Source: Vibrio pectenicida | GTDB taxonomy: Bacteria; Pseudomonadota; Gammaproteobacteria; Enterobacterales; Vibrionaceae | Assembly: GCA_024347015.1 (NCBI GenBank) | Contig: AP024889.1 | Location: forward strand, 124,001 to 188,000 | Direction of reading: 5' to 3' | Length of the DNA: 64,000 nucleotides | Shown here: positions 25,601 to 33,438 of the stretch, one piece after another | How the letters are laid out: every line of letters starts with the position of its first letter | Position numbering within the stretch: position 1 is the stretch's first letter | The notes under the pieces: generated by a model | Databases searched by the model: none | What the model was told of the DNA's origin: nothing | The model's input: only the letters and a program-made list of their open reading frames with translations | Position numbers and translations under genes: made by a program

Positions 25601-26046
25601 AACGAGTAAGGAAGCTAAGAGAGATCTTCTTCGGTGTGTCAGGGGAGGAACTTGCTTTGAAAATTGGTTTCAAAGCAAGTTCAATGAGTACTAATGTTAC
25701 TGAGTTTCAGTTAAAAGAAACGGAAAGTCTGTTCAGCTACAAACATGGACCAAGAGTATGGCGTGATGTAACTTGGCCAATCTCTGGTGTGGATGGCTAC
25801 ATCAGCACGGAATTCTATAGTGGTAAAAATCTAGTTGCGTCTAAATCTTTCACTGGGCAGTGGGCACTATTTCGTGCCATCTTTTCTAGTCGGAGTAGTG
25901 CTACATCGAGTCGTCTGACTGGTAAGCTCAACTACAGAATAAACCACAACAATATTGCATTGGACTATACATTACGTGATTCTAACCATCCGTTGGATAA
26001 GTCTCTGTTTGTTCAATTTTCTTTGCCTAGGCAGCTTCAAGGGTAA
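22624..26046 (+). CDS. tssM: T6SS inner-membrane complex protein TssM (IcmF)
   Basis: TssM spans the inner membrane and reaches the outer-membrane lipoprotein TssJ. The 1140 residues show two N-terminal membrane helices (about 5-25 and 35-53), a cytoplasmic GTPase-like region, a third helix at about 410-430, and a large periplasmic domain with a C-terminal beta domain. The Walker A loop is degenerate: YSLPWYLVIGGENDSKSEIL replaces the usual LPWYLVIGxPGxGKT, so nucleotide binding is doubtful. The switch-like DLNLPVYTVISKADT part is still recognisable. It abuts tssL by two bases. Confidence 0.95.
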   Translation: MLKKVLAIVSVIISVIGIIVLWLYLPEEKSAWLKWTLMGLMTSIIMFIVYWWWKQRRISQVKSEEHDLQILLKQDTCVIQQLFQVATKKIRGQGRSKLESLYSLPWYLVIGGENDSKSEILLQNGFEVISKSETESYLCFWSNDNAIVIEVGQRIFTSEGVDEVLWKVLAKQLFKYRPRQGLNGIIAVVGCDRLITSDKKERTKLSTIYQKAVLSMGGVLDLNLPVYTVISKADTIADFIGFFEGFSAYDSEKPFGITFDCDYLQRYDKNQFTAESHTLITSVAGQQFELLRNVSREKSSSIVAWPYQLRIFLQRVNELLSDIGRESRTREAVWIRGVYLMSAVQKGTKYDLLTQVVAERAEFNLISQCDQKPSRRGFFTKNLFNKIILPEKSIVGVNEWCHSAYLMLRSAALGMIVALVFIAGLKLKYNWNLDEEWRLKALTQIHLYKSGINQLRDDCSISEMISVLSELENVALKGVQRRPWHQMVSMKQIDTAESVYSAYVGQLHQILLPKLEELIVGELYVYINLGNSGRIFEVLRYYQMLFDKKQLNLKELQAYLLDNLKEQGELSSDELFALSSLIEHTFRGDYDKQLQPNKDLMSVAINNLEGFSPERLIYTRIKTMPEYRMQVDLRSQLGENFDSLFEFSSDFHGYLIPEIFTKQGYTQIDLSPKSELLNYLIGEFKAIQGDFSGASIMELTELSKQVQRLYFADYVYYWKELINNIQVKQFDNVSELSLALREASVPVTSPLLGLLDAVAVNTTLAVNEVPEIMGQERITSQFGLEKINELSPGAGDKLLRLQPSFVVNETFLSFSRFVNGNGEDKVEPVYALIAQFDALNLFFDTALSSTDPSKLFHTYAVAHAKGSTDPIVTFRKAGMKAPSKVSSWIRDLSAQAWQQVVSCSLPYLNTQWDERVYQSYMSSIEGRFPFAQHGRGEVALDDFMRFFKPRGRIDLYMDEFLTSFVYWDNGRLKLLEVDGITLPISKNMRGQLERVRKLREIFFGVSGEELALKIGFKASSMSTNVTEFQLKETESLFSYKHGPRVWRDVTWPISGVDGYISTEFYSGKNLVASKSFTGQWALFRAIFSSRSSATSSRLTGKLNYRINHNNIALDYTLRDSNHPLDKSLFVQFSLPRQLQG

Positions 26047-26048
26047 TT

Positions 26049-26630
26049 ATGCACTATGGAATGGTGGAGCAGTTGAGTGGAGAGAGTAACCAAAAATTAG
26101 TTGTACATGCTAAACCACATAAGTTAATCAAAATCGATAATTTATCAGGTTACTATATCAAGCAGCTAAATACTCAAGAAGCGCTTGAGCGTGAATGGAC
26201 TGCTCTCAATGAATGTAAAGGTAGTGGTATTCAAAGTGTATTATATGTTGATTGGGAGCGTCTTCAACTGACTTTGGAGTTTGATCGATACGCGATACCA
26301 TTGAGTGAGTTTGGCCCGCAAGATCTAGCGCTCTTTAATTCATTAATACCGGACATAATTAATGTAATCAGTCACTGCCATAAGAATGGTTGGGTTCATG
26401 GTGACATCAAGCCTTCCAATATGCTTTATGTCCCTTATTTAGAAGATATTCGACTTATCGATTTTGGTGCCAGCCTTCGCCTTGGTACTTCGCGGGAATT
26501 ACTGACTGATTGGCAAGGGACACCAATGTTTGCTTCGTCTAAGCAAATGAATGGCGAAGGTTTAGTGACAGTGGATGATGATTGGTATTCACTGATGAAA
26601 ATCATTAACCAAGTAATACACAATGGATAA
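26049..26630 (+). CDS. Minimal Ser/Thr protein kinase of the T6SS (PpkA-like catalytic domain only)
   Basis: T6SS kinases phosphorylate FHA proteins to trigger assembly. This protein has just 193 residues and consists of a kinase domain with no membrane helix or sensor domain. Key elements are kept: YYIKQL (the ATP-site Lys near 37), HGDIKPSN (catalytic Asp near 119) and LIDFGAS (metal-binding Asp near 137). The glycine-rich loop at the start is not clear, and the C-terminal lobe is short. PpkA proteins are normally more than 400 residues. It begins two bases after tssM. No partner phosphatase gene is visible nearby. Aminoglycoside-type kinases are a less likely alternative. Confidence 0.8.
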   Translation: MHYGMVEQLSGESNQKLVVHAKPHKLIKIDNLSGYYIKQLNTQEALEREWTALNECKGSGIQSVLYVDWERLQLTLEFDRYAIPLSEFGPQDLALFNSLIPDIINVISHCHKNGWVHGDIKPSNMLYVPYLEDIRLIDFGASLRLGTSRELLTDWQGTPMFASSKQMNGEGLVTVDDDWYSLMKIINQVIHNG

Positions 26631-27251
26631 GATAATACTTGAGGTGATTTCCTGTAAAGCGTCGTTTTCTTTTTTATTTATTTTAGACTAACAGTAGTGA
26701 TGTTAAGCAAAATTTTGTTGTGACCGATAATGTTAATTGTGTGGTTTTAGATATATTTTGCTCTCAATTTCTACCTCGTTTCACAAGATTTAACCGAGTT
26801 TCGTGAGCTATCTATTCTTCACTCGATTACAGTTTTCTTCCAATGTTGGAAAAGTAATTAGGGTAATTCGTAGCATTTAAATTGTGATGTATGTTTTATT
26901 TGGTGATGATTATCTTTTAGTTCTTGCGGTTCTTCATTCTATTTAATCCTTTGCGCAACATTATTCAATATTTGATTCAAAGGTTTGTATTGTGGCTTTG
27001 TTCATTACTCAACCTAGTGGCGGATTTGGCTCTAACTAGACTAAAAAAAAATCTATATTTTGAGCTATACCTAGGCATGCGCTTTATCTGGCTCAGGTAT
27101 TAGATGTGGTATGAGTCATAACATTTTGCGTACCGAGTGGGTTGAATTTCAACCCTAATGATGTCTACAGAATATACCTGCAGAATGAGTGTTTTACAGG
27201 AGCAGAATCTCTTGATTCTAGGTTGGCGCAGGCACATAAAGGATTCAAATA
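26631..27251 (+). other. Long non-coding leader before the first gene of the paralogous pair
   Basis: No protein gene of credible size or composition is visible in 621 bases. It is AT-rich, has no obvious terminator after the kinase gene, and contains one 17-bp palindrome (27139-27155). AAGGA lies 8 bases before the ATG at 27252. A long untranslated leader or regulatory RNA is possible. The sequence does not distinguish these. Confidence 0.5.
27139..27155. promoter_or_regulatory. Operator-like 8-bp perfect palindrome
   Basis: GGGTTGAA and TTCAACCC flank a single T, giving a 17-bp exact dyad about 97 bases upstream of the ATG at 27252. The size and symmetry fit a dimeric repressor or activator site, and no regulator gene is adjacent. 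Whether it is functional cannot be told from the sequence. Confidence 0.45.
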
Positions 27252-28808
27252 ATGGGAAACGTATTAAAACAAAATGAAAAGCTAGTTGGCGGTGATAAAG
27301 ACGAACTATTGGCTTCTACAGAATATTATCAAGTACTTCAGCAGCAAACTAAATCGGCCGTTCAAGGTGTGGTGAGTGATGAAGTATATCCATTACAATT
27401 TCCTGCTCAGGGTGGCTTTCTTTATAACTGGCAGAACCTAAATAATGTCTTTAACCAAGGTACTTATGACTTAATGAGCGGCAATGTTGCGCCTGGTAAT
27501 ATCGAAGGGGCTGCAGAGTTGGGTAATGCTGGTAGTTTTGCTGTGAACTATGTTCAAGTTCTCAGTGGTATTGCTTACGCGTTAAATGATGCTGACACCG
27601 TCAAGTTAAATAAAGTTCAAGGTGACGCTCAGGCTCAGCAGGCCACGATTGTTCAAGACTTTCAAACTACTTATGGCAATATTACCGAAGAGCAAATGGC
27701 AGAAGCAAAGTCAGTTGTCGGTCAATGGGGTGTGAGCACTAAGTATGATTTTATCATTTCATATGTGTTAGGTACTCAGTGGAGCGGTACTGCTGCAGCA
27801 AGCAAAGTGCCGCTAACTTATGAACAAATGTCTACTGCGCGTAACCTTAAAGACCTTTTACCACAGCGTCCAGGATCAAGTGATCAAGTGATCAATGATG
27901 TTGCGATCTATCTCAATATGACTCAATCTGTTAATGCTCTGCAAACTCAAATGCAGAATGGTTCATGGGTCGTTGCTCAGGCACTCCGTAATACTGAAAG
28001 TCCATCTGAACAAAACGGTGGTATGCAGACGTTTAACCCTGTAGATGGTAGCGTAGAAACTAAATTGCGTACTAAGTTCCAAGTCAATAAATCTATGGCT
28101 GAAATTCAGAATGATCTCAATAATGAGCAGCGTGTGATTGAATTCAAATTGACGACTGCTGAAGCATCGGGTTCTAGCATGAATGTGAGTGTGAATGGAA
28201 GTGCTGGAATTAGTGTCGGCTCTTGGCTCAAGTTCTCTGTTGGCACTAGTGCTTCTTACGATATGTCAACGTTCGAAGGCTGTAGTCGTGATGCTGAAAT
28301 TACCGTGCAATATAAAGGTTACTCTATTGTACCTATGAGCCCATTAGCATGGCAGCAAGATATTAATACTGGCTGGTATAATGGTGACATTATTCGTCAG
28401 GCAGTTGAAAATCAGGGTAAAGATGTCAGTGGCTTTAAGTTTGCCTCTTCTACGCCTCCTCCATTTAATTTTGATTCTCTCAAGCAAGGAGGTAATTTCG
28501 GCCTTATCAATAACGTAATCATTAGTAATTACCCAACTATTACTATTAAGTACAAAAATGCTGACTTTAATAGCTTTAAACAAGCATGGAGTACTAAAAC
28601 TTCGGGCAATATGAGCTTATTTGGTCTAATTTCTTTGGGCAGTTTCAGTGCAGGCGCTTCTAGTAGTAGTTATGAACAAGGATCATCGAACAGTGAGTTT
28701 ACCTTGACCTTTGCACCATCGGAAGAGCTGATAAGTGTACCTGAGTTCCAAAAGCAGGGCTTTATTATTGCCACATCGGTAACTAACCCAGGTGTTGCGG
28801 GTAAATAG
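27252..28808 (+). CDS. Unknown 518-residue protein, cytoplasmic-type member of a paralogous pair
   Basis: I do not recognise this family. The N-terminal half (to about 240) appears helical, with FNQGTYDLMSGNV and GTQWSGTAA motifs. The second half looks like beta strands, including GGMQTFNPVDGS near 256, INTGWYNGDIIRQAV near 373 and FNFDSLKQGGNFGLINN near 405. A C-terminal Ser-rich part (SFSAGASSSSYEQGSS) follows. There is no signal peptide and only one Cys. It is clearly homologous to the gene at 29073 in the same order of motifs. It is downstream of the complete T6SS and ends at its own terminator. T6SS cargo, a pore-former, or an unrelated surface protein are all possible. Confidence 0.75.
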   Translation: MGNVLKQNEKLVGGDKDELLASTEYYQVLQQQTKSAVQGVVSDEVYPLQFPAQGGFLYNWQNLNNVFNQGTYDLMSGNVAPGNIEGAAELGNAGSFAVNYVQVLSGIAYALNDADTVKLNKVQGDAQAQQATIVQDFQTTYGNITEEQMAEAKSVVGQWGVSTKYDFIISYVLGTQWSGTAAASKVPLTYEQMSTARNLKDLLPQRPGSSDQVINDVAIYLNMTQSVNALQTQMQNGSWVVAQALRNTESPSEQNGGMQTFNPVDGSVETKLRTKFQVNKSMAEIQNDLNNEQRVIEFKLTTAEASGSSMNVSVNGSAGISVGSWLKFSVGTSASYDMSTFEGCSRDAEITVQYKGYSIVPMSPLAWQQDINTGWYNGDIIRQAVENQGKDVSGFKFASSTPPPFNFDSLKQGGNFGLINNVIISNYPTITIKYKNADFNSFKQAWSTKTSGNMSLFGLISLGSFSAGASSSSYEQGSSNSEFTLTFAPSEELISVPEFQKQGFIIATSVTNPGVAGK

Positions 28809-28879
28809 GGCTAAAGTGGGCAGGAGGATGGCTGCTCGATAGCCTTCTTCCTTGCTGATTTAAAGTCCTTTCAATTTAG

Positions 28880-28914
28880 GGCATGGAGCTATCATTCCAT
28901 GCCTTTTGTTTTTT
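28880..28914 (+). terminator. Rho-independent terminator after the gene at 27252
   Basis: GGCATGGA and TCCATGCC form an 8-bp stem with an eight-base loop, followed on the plus strand by TTTTGTTTTTT. It lies about 70 bases after the stop codon and separates the two paralogous genes into different transcription units. Confidence 0.8.
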
Positions 28915-29003
28915 GTGGACATGTTTGGCTAGCCTGCGACTCACCTGTAACGTAAATAACTCACTCAGATTTTAGGGCAATCTCAGAAAAAACACCTAGC
29001 ATT

Positions 29004-29053
29004 AAAGGGTGCTGTTGATGTATTTAACGACAATTTTGGAGCCAAAGGGTGCT
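29004..29053 (+). repeat. Two copies of AAAGGGTGCT spaced 40 bases apart
   Basis: AAAGGGTGCT occurs at 29004-29013 and again at 29044-29053, exactly 40 bases from start to start, about four helical turns. CACCTA is also repeated at 28993-28998 and 29054-29059. The set lies immediately upstream of the ATG at 29073, so it could be a pair of regulator sites. It could also be chance, as the repeat is short. Confidence 0.5.
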
Positions 29054-29072
29054 CACCTAAGCAAGGAGTTAG

Positions 29073-30773
29073 ATGATATTGTGTAGGCGAATTTATTATG
29101 TATTGCTGTTTTTTCTTCCCTTAACTGTTAATGCCGAAGTCGATTCTGCAAGTAACTCTTCTGCCCAGCAAGCGGTTTGTGAGCGACAGAGTAATGAGTG
29201 TGTTGATAAGCATGACATAGACTCACAGCTGGCACCTCAAGAGTATTATCAGTATTTGCTCAATCAATTTAGCCAGGTGCTGCCCGGTGAAGCTGATGGT
29301 TTTTCTGCGGTACTTGCAGACCCTGCTCACAGCCGTTTTCCCTACTGGTATCTTAACGAAAACCTTGTATTTAATCAGTATACTTATGATTATATAAGTG
29401 CTCGCGTTATGCCTGGTAAGGTGGAGGGTACGGTTCAGCTCTCTGACGGAAATGGCTTTAGCCATGCTTACTTGCAAGTGATGTCTGCGATTGCTTTTAG
29501 TTTAAGTCAACAAACTAAGCAGCAGCTGGTCGAGCAACAAAAAGAGCTTGAAACGCTTGCTAGTGATCTTGTCGATGTTTATGAATACGCCTTTAACGCT
29601 ATTACTCCTGAGAAAATTAACCAGGCTAATCAGGTGGTTGAGCCTTATCAAGTGACGATAGAAACCAAGCTTGATTATGTCGTTCAGTATGTAGTGGGTT
29701 ATCAGTGGAGCGGGCGGGTTGCACAAGAAAAGCCACCTCTGAATTTTTCTCAGCTTGCTGATGCTAAAAACCTCACCCAATTACTGCCAGATATTCCTTC
29801 CTCTGGGGCAGGTGTATTGCAAAAGTTCAGTCTGTATTTACATTCCTATCGTTTGATTAGTGCGGTGGGTAATGGCTTGCAGTATAACTCAGGTATACTT
29901 AATGCCCTGAAAAATAATGTTCAATTTCCTACCAAAGAAACAGGAGGTATAAGAACCTTTAACCCTGTTGATGGTAGCGAGTCCGACCAATATCAGCCAG
30001 GCTATGATATTGGCATATCACTTGCCGATATAACTAATGCGCTCAACGACGGTAACCGTACGATACGTTTGACGCTAAAAACTGGTCGGAGAGAAGGTAC
30101 ACCAAACTCTAAAGGGTCAGTTGGTAAGATTGCCAGCAAGGTAACATTTGTGGATGAGTTAGGGCGCTCTACTGATTTAAATTCGCTGACAGAAAGTGGT
30201 CAAGTCATGGTAGACGTGGCTTATCAAGGTTATGTTTATCTACCCATATTAAGAGCTAGTTTGAGTGCTGGGGGGCAGACTGGCTGGTATTTTAGTGATC
30301 CAATTTGGCAGGCCTTTAACAACCAAGCTCAGGATGAAACGGGTTATCAATTTGTATATCGTCCTTCTTTTAACCTTGGCTGCTTCAATCAAGGAGGAAA
30401 TTTGGCCACTCTTACGGGAGTATTAATTGCGAATGCTCCCCAAGTGACGATAACGATTGATTATACAGGAGAGTCGTTGCCAGTAGCATTTGCTAATGGT
30501 TCTGGCCAAGGTAAACTTCTGTTCGAAGGAGAAGTGCCTAATAATAGTCTTGGGCACCGAAACTATCATTATCAGATTGCTGAAAAAGATAATAAAGAGC
30601 AAGTGAAGACCCTAATCTTTACATCTGGTGCACAATTGGTTTCAGACAGTCCGTCAGCGAATAATACTAATGCATTGCAAGTCACTGTCCCGACAGCACT
30701 GAAAATGGCAGATGTCTTATTAACTACCTTCAGATACCCTTCAGCAGAAGGTGGTGGTAAGTGCCAGATGTAA
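29073..30773 (+). CDS. Unknown 566-residue protein with signal peptide, exported paralog of the gene at 27252
   Basis: An N-terminal signal peptide (IYYVLLFFLPLTVNA, likely cleaved after VNA) directs it to the periplasm or beyond. The mature part begins with a Cys-containing stretch (CERQSNECVDKHD). Then comes the same series of motifs as in the gene at 27252: FNQYTYDYISARVMPGKVEG near 100, GYQWSGRVA, GGIRTFNPVDGS near 291, TGWYFSDPIWQAF near 403, FNQGGNLATLTGVL near 435. It replaces the Ser-rich end with a different C-terminus and carries four Cys in the mature part, possibly paired. AAGGAG precedes ATG by four bases. Function unknown. Its own terminator follows. Confidence 0.8.
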   Translation: MILCRRIYYVLLFFLPLTVNAEVDSASNSSAQQAVCERQSNECVDKHDIDSQLAPQEYYQYLLNQFSQVLPGEADGFSAVLADPAHSRFPYWYLNENLVFNQYTYDYISARVMPGKVEGTVQLSDGNGFSHAYLQVMSAIAFSLSQQTKQQLVEQQKELETLASDLVDVYEYAFNAITPEKINQANQVVEPYQVTIETKLDYVVQYVVGYQWSGRVAQEKPPLNFSQLADAKNLTQLLPDIPSSGAGVLQKFSLYLHSYRLISAVGNGLQYNSGILNALKNNVQFPTKETGGIRTFNPVDGSESDQYQPGYDIGISLADITNALNDGNRTIRLTLKTGRREGTPNSKGSVGKIASKVTFVDELGRSTDLNSLTESGQVMVDVAYQGYVYLPILRASLSAGGQTGWYFSDPIWQAFNNQAQDETGYQFVYRPSFNLGCFNQGGNLATLTGVLIANAPQVTITIDYTGESLPVAFANGSGQGKLLFEGEVPNNSLGHRNYHYQIAEKDNKEQVKTLIFTSGAQLVSDSPSANNTNALQVTVPTALKMADVLLTTFRYPSAEGGGKCQM

Positions 30774-30775
30774 AA

Positions 30776-30813
30776 AAAGCCCTAAGCCTTTAAATATCTA
30801 GGCTTAGGGCTTT
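30776..30813. terminator. Bidirectional terminator between the unknown pair and yicC
   Basis: A perfect 14-bp stem (AAAGCCCTAAGCCT / AGGCTTAGGGCTTT) with a 10-base loop lies between the convergent genes at 29073 and yicC. On the minus strand it is followed by a run of seven T, a good end for yicC; on the plus strand the T tract is short. Confidence 0.88.
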
Positions 30814-30830
30814 GATGAACCATATATGCG

Positions 30831-31697
30831 CTATTCAATATTCTGGATCTGTTCTCGCATCTGTTCGATTAAGACTTTTAGCTCAACGCCTGAAGCTGTG
30901 ATATCGGTGCTGATAGATTTAGAGGCTAGAGTGTTGGATTCACGGTTAAACTCTTGCATCATAAAATCTAAGCGACGGCCACATGCTCCTCCTTTTTTGA
31001 GGATATTATTTGCTTCTTTAACATGAGAGTCGAGACGGTCTAGCTCCTCAGCAACATCAGATTTTTGCGCAAGAAGGATCAGTTCTTGTTCCACTCGAGA
31101 TGGGTCAAGTTCGACTTTTGCCTCTTCGAATTTAGAGAACAAGCGCTCGCGTTGCCATTCGATAATTTCCGGCATACGCGCGCGTACTTTGACAACTTCT
31201 TCAGTAATGGCTGACAATCGCTGCTCGATAAGTGCTTTCATGTTATCGCCTTCACGGCCACGAGCATCTATAAACTCACTAATGGCATCATCAAATGCAG
31301 CCAGTAAATCTCTATTGACGGAGTCCATATCTTGCTCTGAGGTTTCCATTACGCCAGGCCAGTTCATAATTTGAAATGGGTTGAGTCTGTTGTCATCGCC
31401 CGTCATTGTCATAACCTGATTAGCCGCATTAATGACTTGTGTAGCCAAGGTTTCGTTGATGCTGAGCTCACCTTTTGCGGCTGGATTAGCCTCAAAGCGT
31501 AATGCACATTCAACTTTGCCACGAGCTAGGCGCTTGCGAAAGCGCTCACGTAGAACTGGCTCTAAGCCACGAAATTGTTCAGGCAAGCGGAAGTAAGTTT
31601 CCAAATAGCGTTGATTGACGCTACGGATTTCCCACACAGCATTGCCCCATTCACCTTTAACCTCTTTACGGGCGTAGGCGGTCATACTATAAATCAT
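30831..31697 (-). CDS. yicC: YicC-family endoribonuclease
   Basis: YicC-type proteins are stress-linked endoribonucleases. The 288-residue product starts MIYSMTAYARKE and has the YicC_N region, with EIRSVNQRYLETYFRLPEQF at 23-42, and the C-terminal DUF1732 block with LDRLDSHVKEANNILKKGG, RRLDFMMQEFNRESNTL. Length matches E. coli YicC (287). AGGA is 8 bases before the ATG. It is divergent from rph, the usual arrangement. The exact RNA targets are not known from sequence. Confidence 0.94.
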   Translation of the reverse strand: MIYSMTAYARKEVKGEWGNAVWEIRSVNQRYLETYFRLPEQFRGLEPVLRERFRKRLARGKVECALRFEANPAAKGELSINETLATQVINAANQVMTMTGDDNRLNPFQIMNWPGVMETSEQDMDSVNRDLLAAFDDAISEFIDARGREGDNMKALIEQRLSAITEEVVKVRARMPEIIEWQRERLFSKFEEAKVELDPSRVEQELILLAQKSDVAEELDRLDSHVKEANNILKKGGACGRRLDFMMQEFNRESNTLASKSISTDITASGVELKVLIEQMREQIQNIE

Positions 31698-31788
31698 CGA
31701 ATTTTCCTGTATTAATCATCTGTGAAAATAACGCGTGGCAAATAGTAGCAGAATACGCGAGATTTGGAATGCTATAAGGATAGGGTGC

Positions 31789-31817
31789 TTTTCCGGCACA
31801 GTGGTTTCTGCTAGAAT
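31789..31817 (+). promoter_or_regulatory. Possible promoter of rph-pyrE
   Basis: TTTTCC and an extended -10 box (TGC TAGAAT) are spaced by 17 bases, about 60 bases ahead of the rph start. The extended TG motif makes up for the weak -35 box. Assigned by eye. Confidence 0.42.
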
Positions 31818-31876
31818 CTCGCCCCAATCTGATTCGTCTTCCCCTATCTGTAGATAGACAACTAAGGTAGATGCCA

Positions 31877-32593
31877 ATGCGTCCAAACGATCGCAAGGCG
31901 GACCAAGTTCGCCCAATAAAAATTACTCGTAACTACACTGCTTACGCCGAGGGCTCCGTTTTAGTTGAGTTCGGCAATACGAAAGTATTATGTAATGCGA
32001 CCGTTGAAGAAAATGTGCCACGCTGGTTAAAAGGGCAAGGCAAAGGTTGGGTTACTGCAGAATATGGTATGTTGCCTCGCTCGACGCATTCGCGCATGCG
32101 CCGTGAAGCTGCCAGTGGTAAACAGGGTGGCCGTACTATGGAAATTCAGCGCCTCATTGCTCGCAGCTTACGCGCTGTAGTGGATCTTGAAGCCATGGGT
32201 GAAGTTATGGTTACGGTTGACTGTGATGTGATTCAGGCTGATGGCGGAACGCGTACAGCTGCTATATCAGGTGCGAGTGTCGCTATGGCTGATGCATTCC
32301 AGCACCTTGTCGACAATGGTAAGCTGAAAGCAAACCCGATGAAAGGGCATGTTGCAGCTGTGTCGGTAGGCCTGTTGGGCCAAGACATTTTATGCGATTT
32401 AGAATATGTTGAAGATTCAGCTGCTGATACGGATATGAATGTGGTCATGACTGAAGATGGTCGAATGATTGAGGTTCAAGGTACTGCGGAAGGTGAACCT
32501 TTCAGTCATGATGATTTGATGAAGTTACTTGAGTCGGCAAAAACAGGTATTCGCGATATTGTCGCCGCGCAGAAGGCGGCATTAGAGCAGTGA
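31877..32593 (+). CDS. rph: Ribonuclease PH
   Basis: A phosphate-dependent 3'-to-5' exonuclease that trims tRNA ends. The 238-residue product starts [16 protein letters not shown], as in E. coli, and retains the PNPase-like core with [24 protein letters not shown] residues and [19 protein letters not shown] chose the second ATG (31877), with AAGG 9 bases upstream; the first at 31871 is too close to that site. It is complete, unlike the frameshifted rph of E. coli K-12. It heads the rph-pyrE operon. Confidence 0.95.
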   Translation: MRPNDRKADQVRPIKITRNYTAYAEGSVLVEFGNTKVLCNATVEENVPRWLKGQGKGWVTAEYGMLPRSTHSRMRREAASGKQGGRTMEIQRLIARSLRAVVDLEAMGEVMVTVDCDVIQADGGTRTAAISGASVAMADAFQHLVDNGKLKANPMKGHVAAVSVGLLGQDILCDLEYVEDSAADTDMNVVMTEDGRMIEVQGTAEGEPFSHDDLMKLLESAKTGIRDIVAAQKAALEQ

Positions 32594-32597
32594 TTTG

Positions 32598-32630
32598 AAA
32601 ATAGCTTCCAATTTAGGAAGCTATTTTTTT
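32598..32630 (+). terminator. rph-pyrE intercistronic terminator (candidate pyrE attenuator)
   Basis: AAAATAGCTTCC pairs perfectly with GGAAGCTATTTT across a six-base loop, and a T tract follows immediately. It starts five bases after the rph stop and lies about 75 bases before pyrE. In enterobacteria the rph-pyrE gap contains a pyrimidine-sensitive attenuator that works by coupling translation of rph to RNA polymerase. The same position here suggests that mechanism, but it is inferred. Confidence 0.82.
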
Positions 32631-32705
32631 ACCTTTTGGAAGGTGACACTGAGGGTGTTGATAAATTATCTAGGCAACTAGGTCTTATTACGAAGAGAGA
32701 AAGTG

Positions 32706-33347
32706 ATGAAAGCATACCAGCATGAATTTATTGAGTTTGCATTAGAGAAGCAAGTACTGAAGTTTGGCGAGTTTACTTTAAAGTCTGGCCGTAAGAGCCC
32801 CTATTTCTTTAATGCTGGTCTTTTTAATACCGGTAGTGACTTAGCTCGTTTAGGGCGTTTTTATGCTGCTGCGCTGGCTGATTCTGCCATTGAATTTGAT
32901 GTGTTATTTGGTCCTGCTTACAAGGGTATTCCGATTGCGACTACAACGGCAGTGGCGTTAGCGGATCACCATAATATAGATACGCCCTATTGTTTTAATC
33001 GTAAAGAAGCAAAAAATCACGGTGAAGGGGGCAACTTAGTCGGTAGTCCTTTGGAAGGACGAGTCATGCTGGTCGATGATGTCATTACTGCAGGAACGGC
33101 AATTCGTGAATCAATGCAGATAATCCAATCCAATGGGTCTGATTTAGCGGGTGTGCTGGTGGCAATCGATCGTCAAGAAAAAGGCAAGGGAGAGTTGTCT
33201 GCGATTCAGGAAGTTGAGCGTGATTTTGACTGTGCGGTAATTTCTATCGTTAGTTTAGGCGACTTAGTTACTTATCTTGAGGTGCAAGGCAATGCTACTG
33301 AGCATTTAGAAGCGGTTAAAGCGTACCGAGCTGAATACGGTATCTAG
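32706..33347 (+). CDS. pyrE: Orotate phosphoribosyltransferase
   Basis: Joins orotate to PRPP to form orotidine monophosphate in pyrimidine synthesis. The 213 residues begin [13 protein letters not shown], with [20 protein letters not shown] and the PRPP loop [14 protein letters not shown] near residues 120-133. An in-frame GTG at 32703 would add one residue, but the ATG at 32706 matches the family. It is preceded by rph and by a terminator-like attenuator. Confidence 0.96.
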   Translation: MKAYQHEFIEFALEKQVLKFGEFTLKSGRKSPYFFNAGLFNTGSDLARLGRFYAAALADSAIEFDVLFGPAYKGIPIATTTAVALADHHNIDTPYCFNRKEAKNHGEGGNLVGSPLEGRVMLVDDVITAGTAIRESMQIIQSNGSDLAGVLVAIDRQEKGKGELSAIQEVERDFDCAVISIVSLGDLVTYLEVQGNATEHLEAVKAYRAEYGI

Positions 33348-33379
33348 TTTAATATATTCAATATTTGACTAGCGAAAAT

Positions 33380-33410
33380 AAGGGTTGCTGTTTGAGTCAA
33401 CCCTTTTACT
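33380..33410 (+). terminator. Terminator after pyrE
   Basis: AAGGGTTG and CAACCCTT form an 8-bp stem with a ten-base loop and are followed by TTTTACTTTT. It lies 32 bases beyond the pyrE stop and before the convergent acyltransferase gene. Confidence 0.78.
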
Positions 33411-33438
33411 TTTACTCTCAAATCTTGCCTATTAAATG

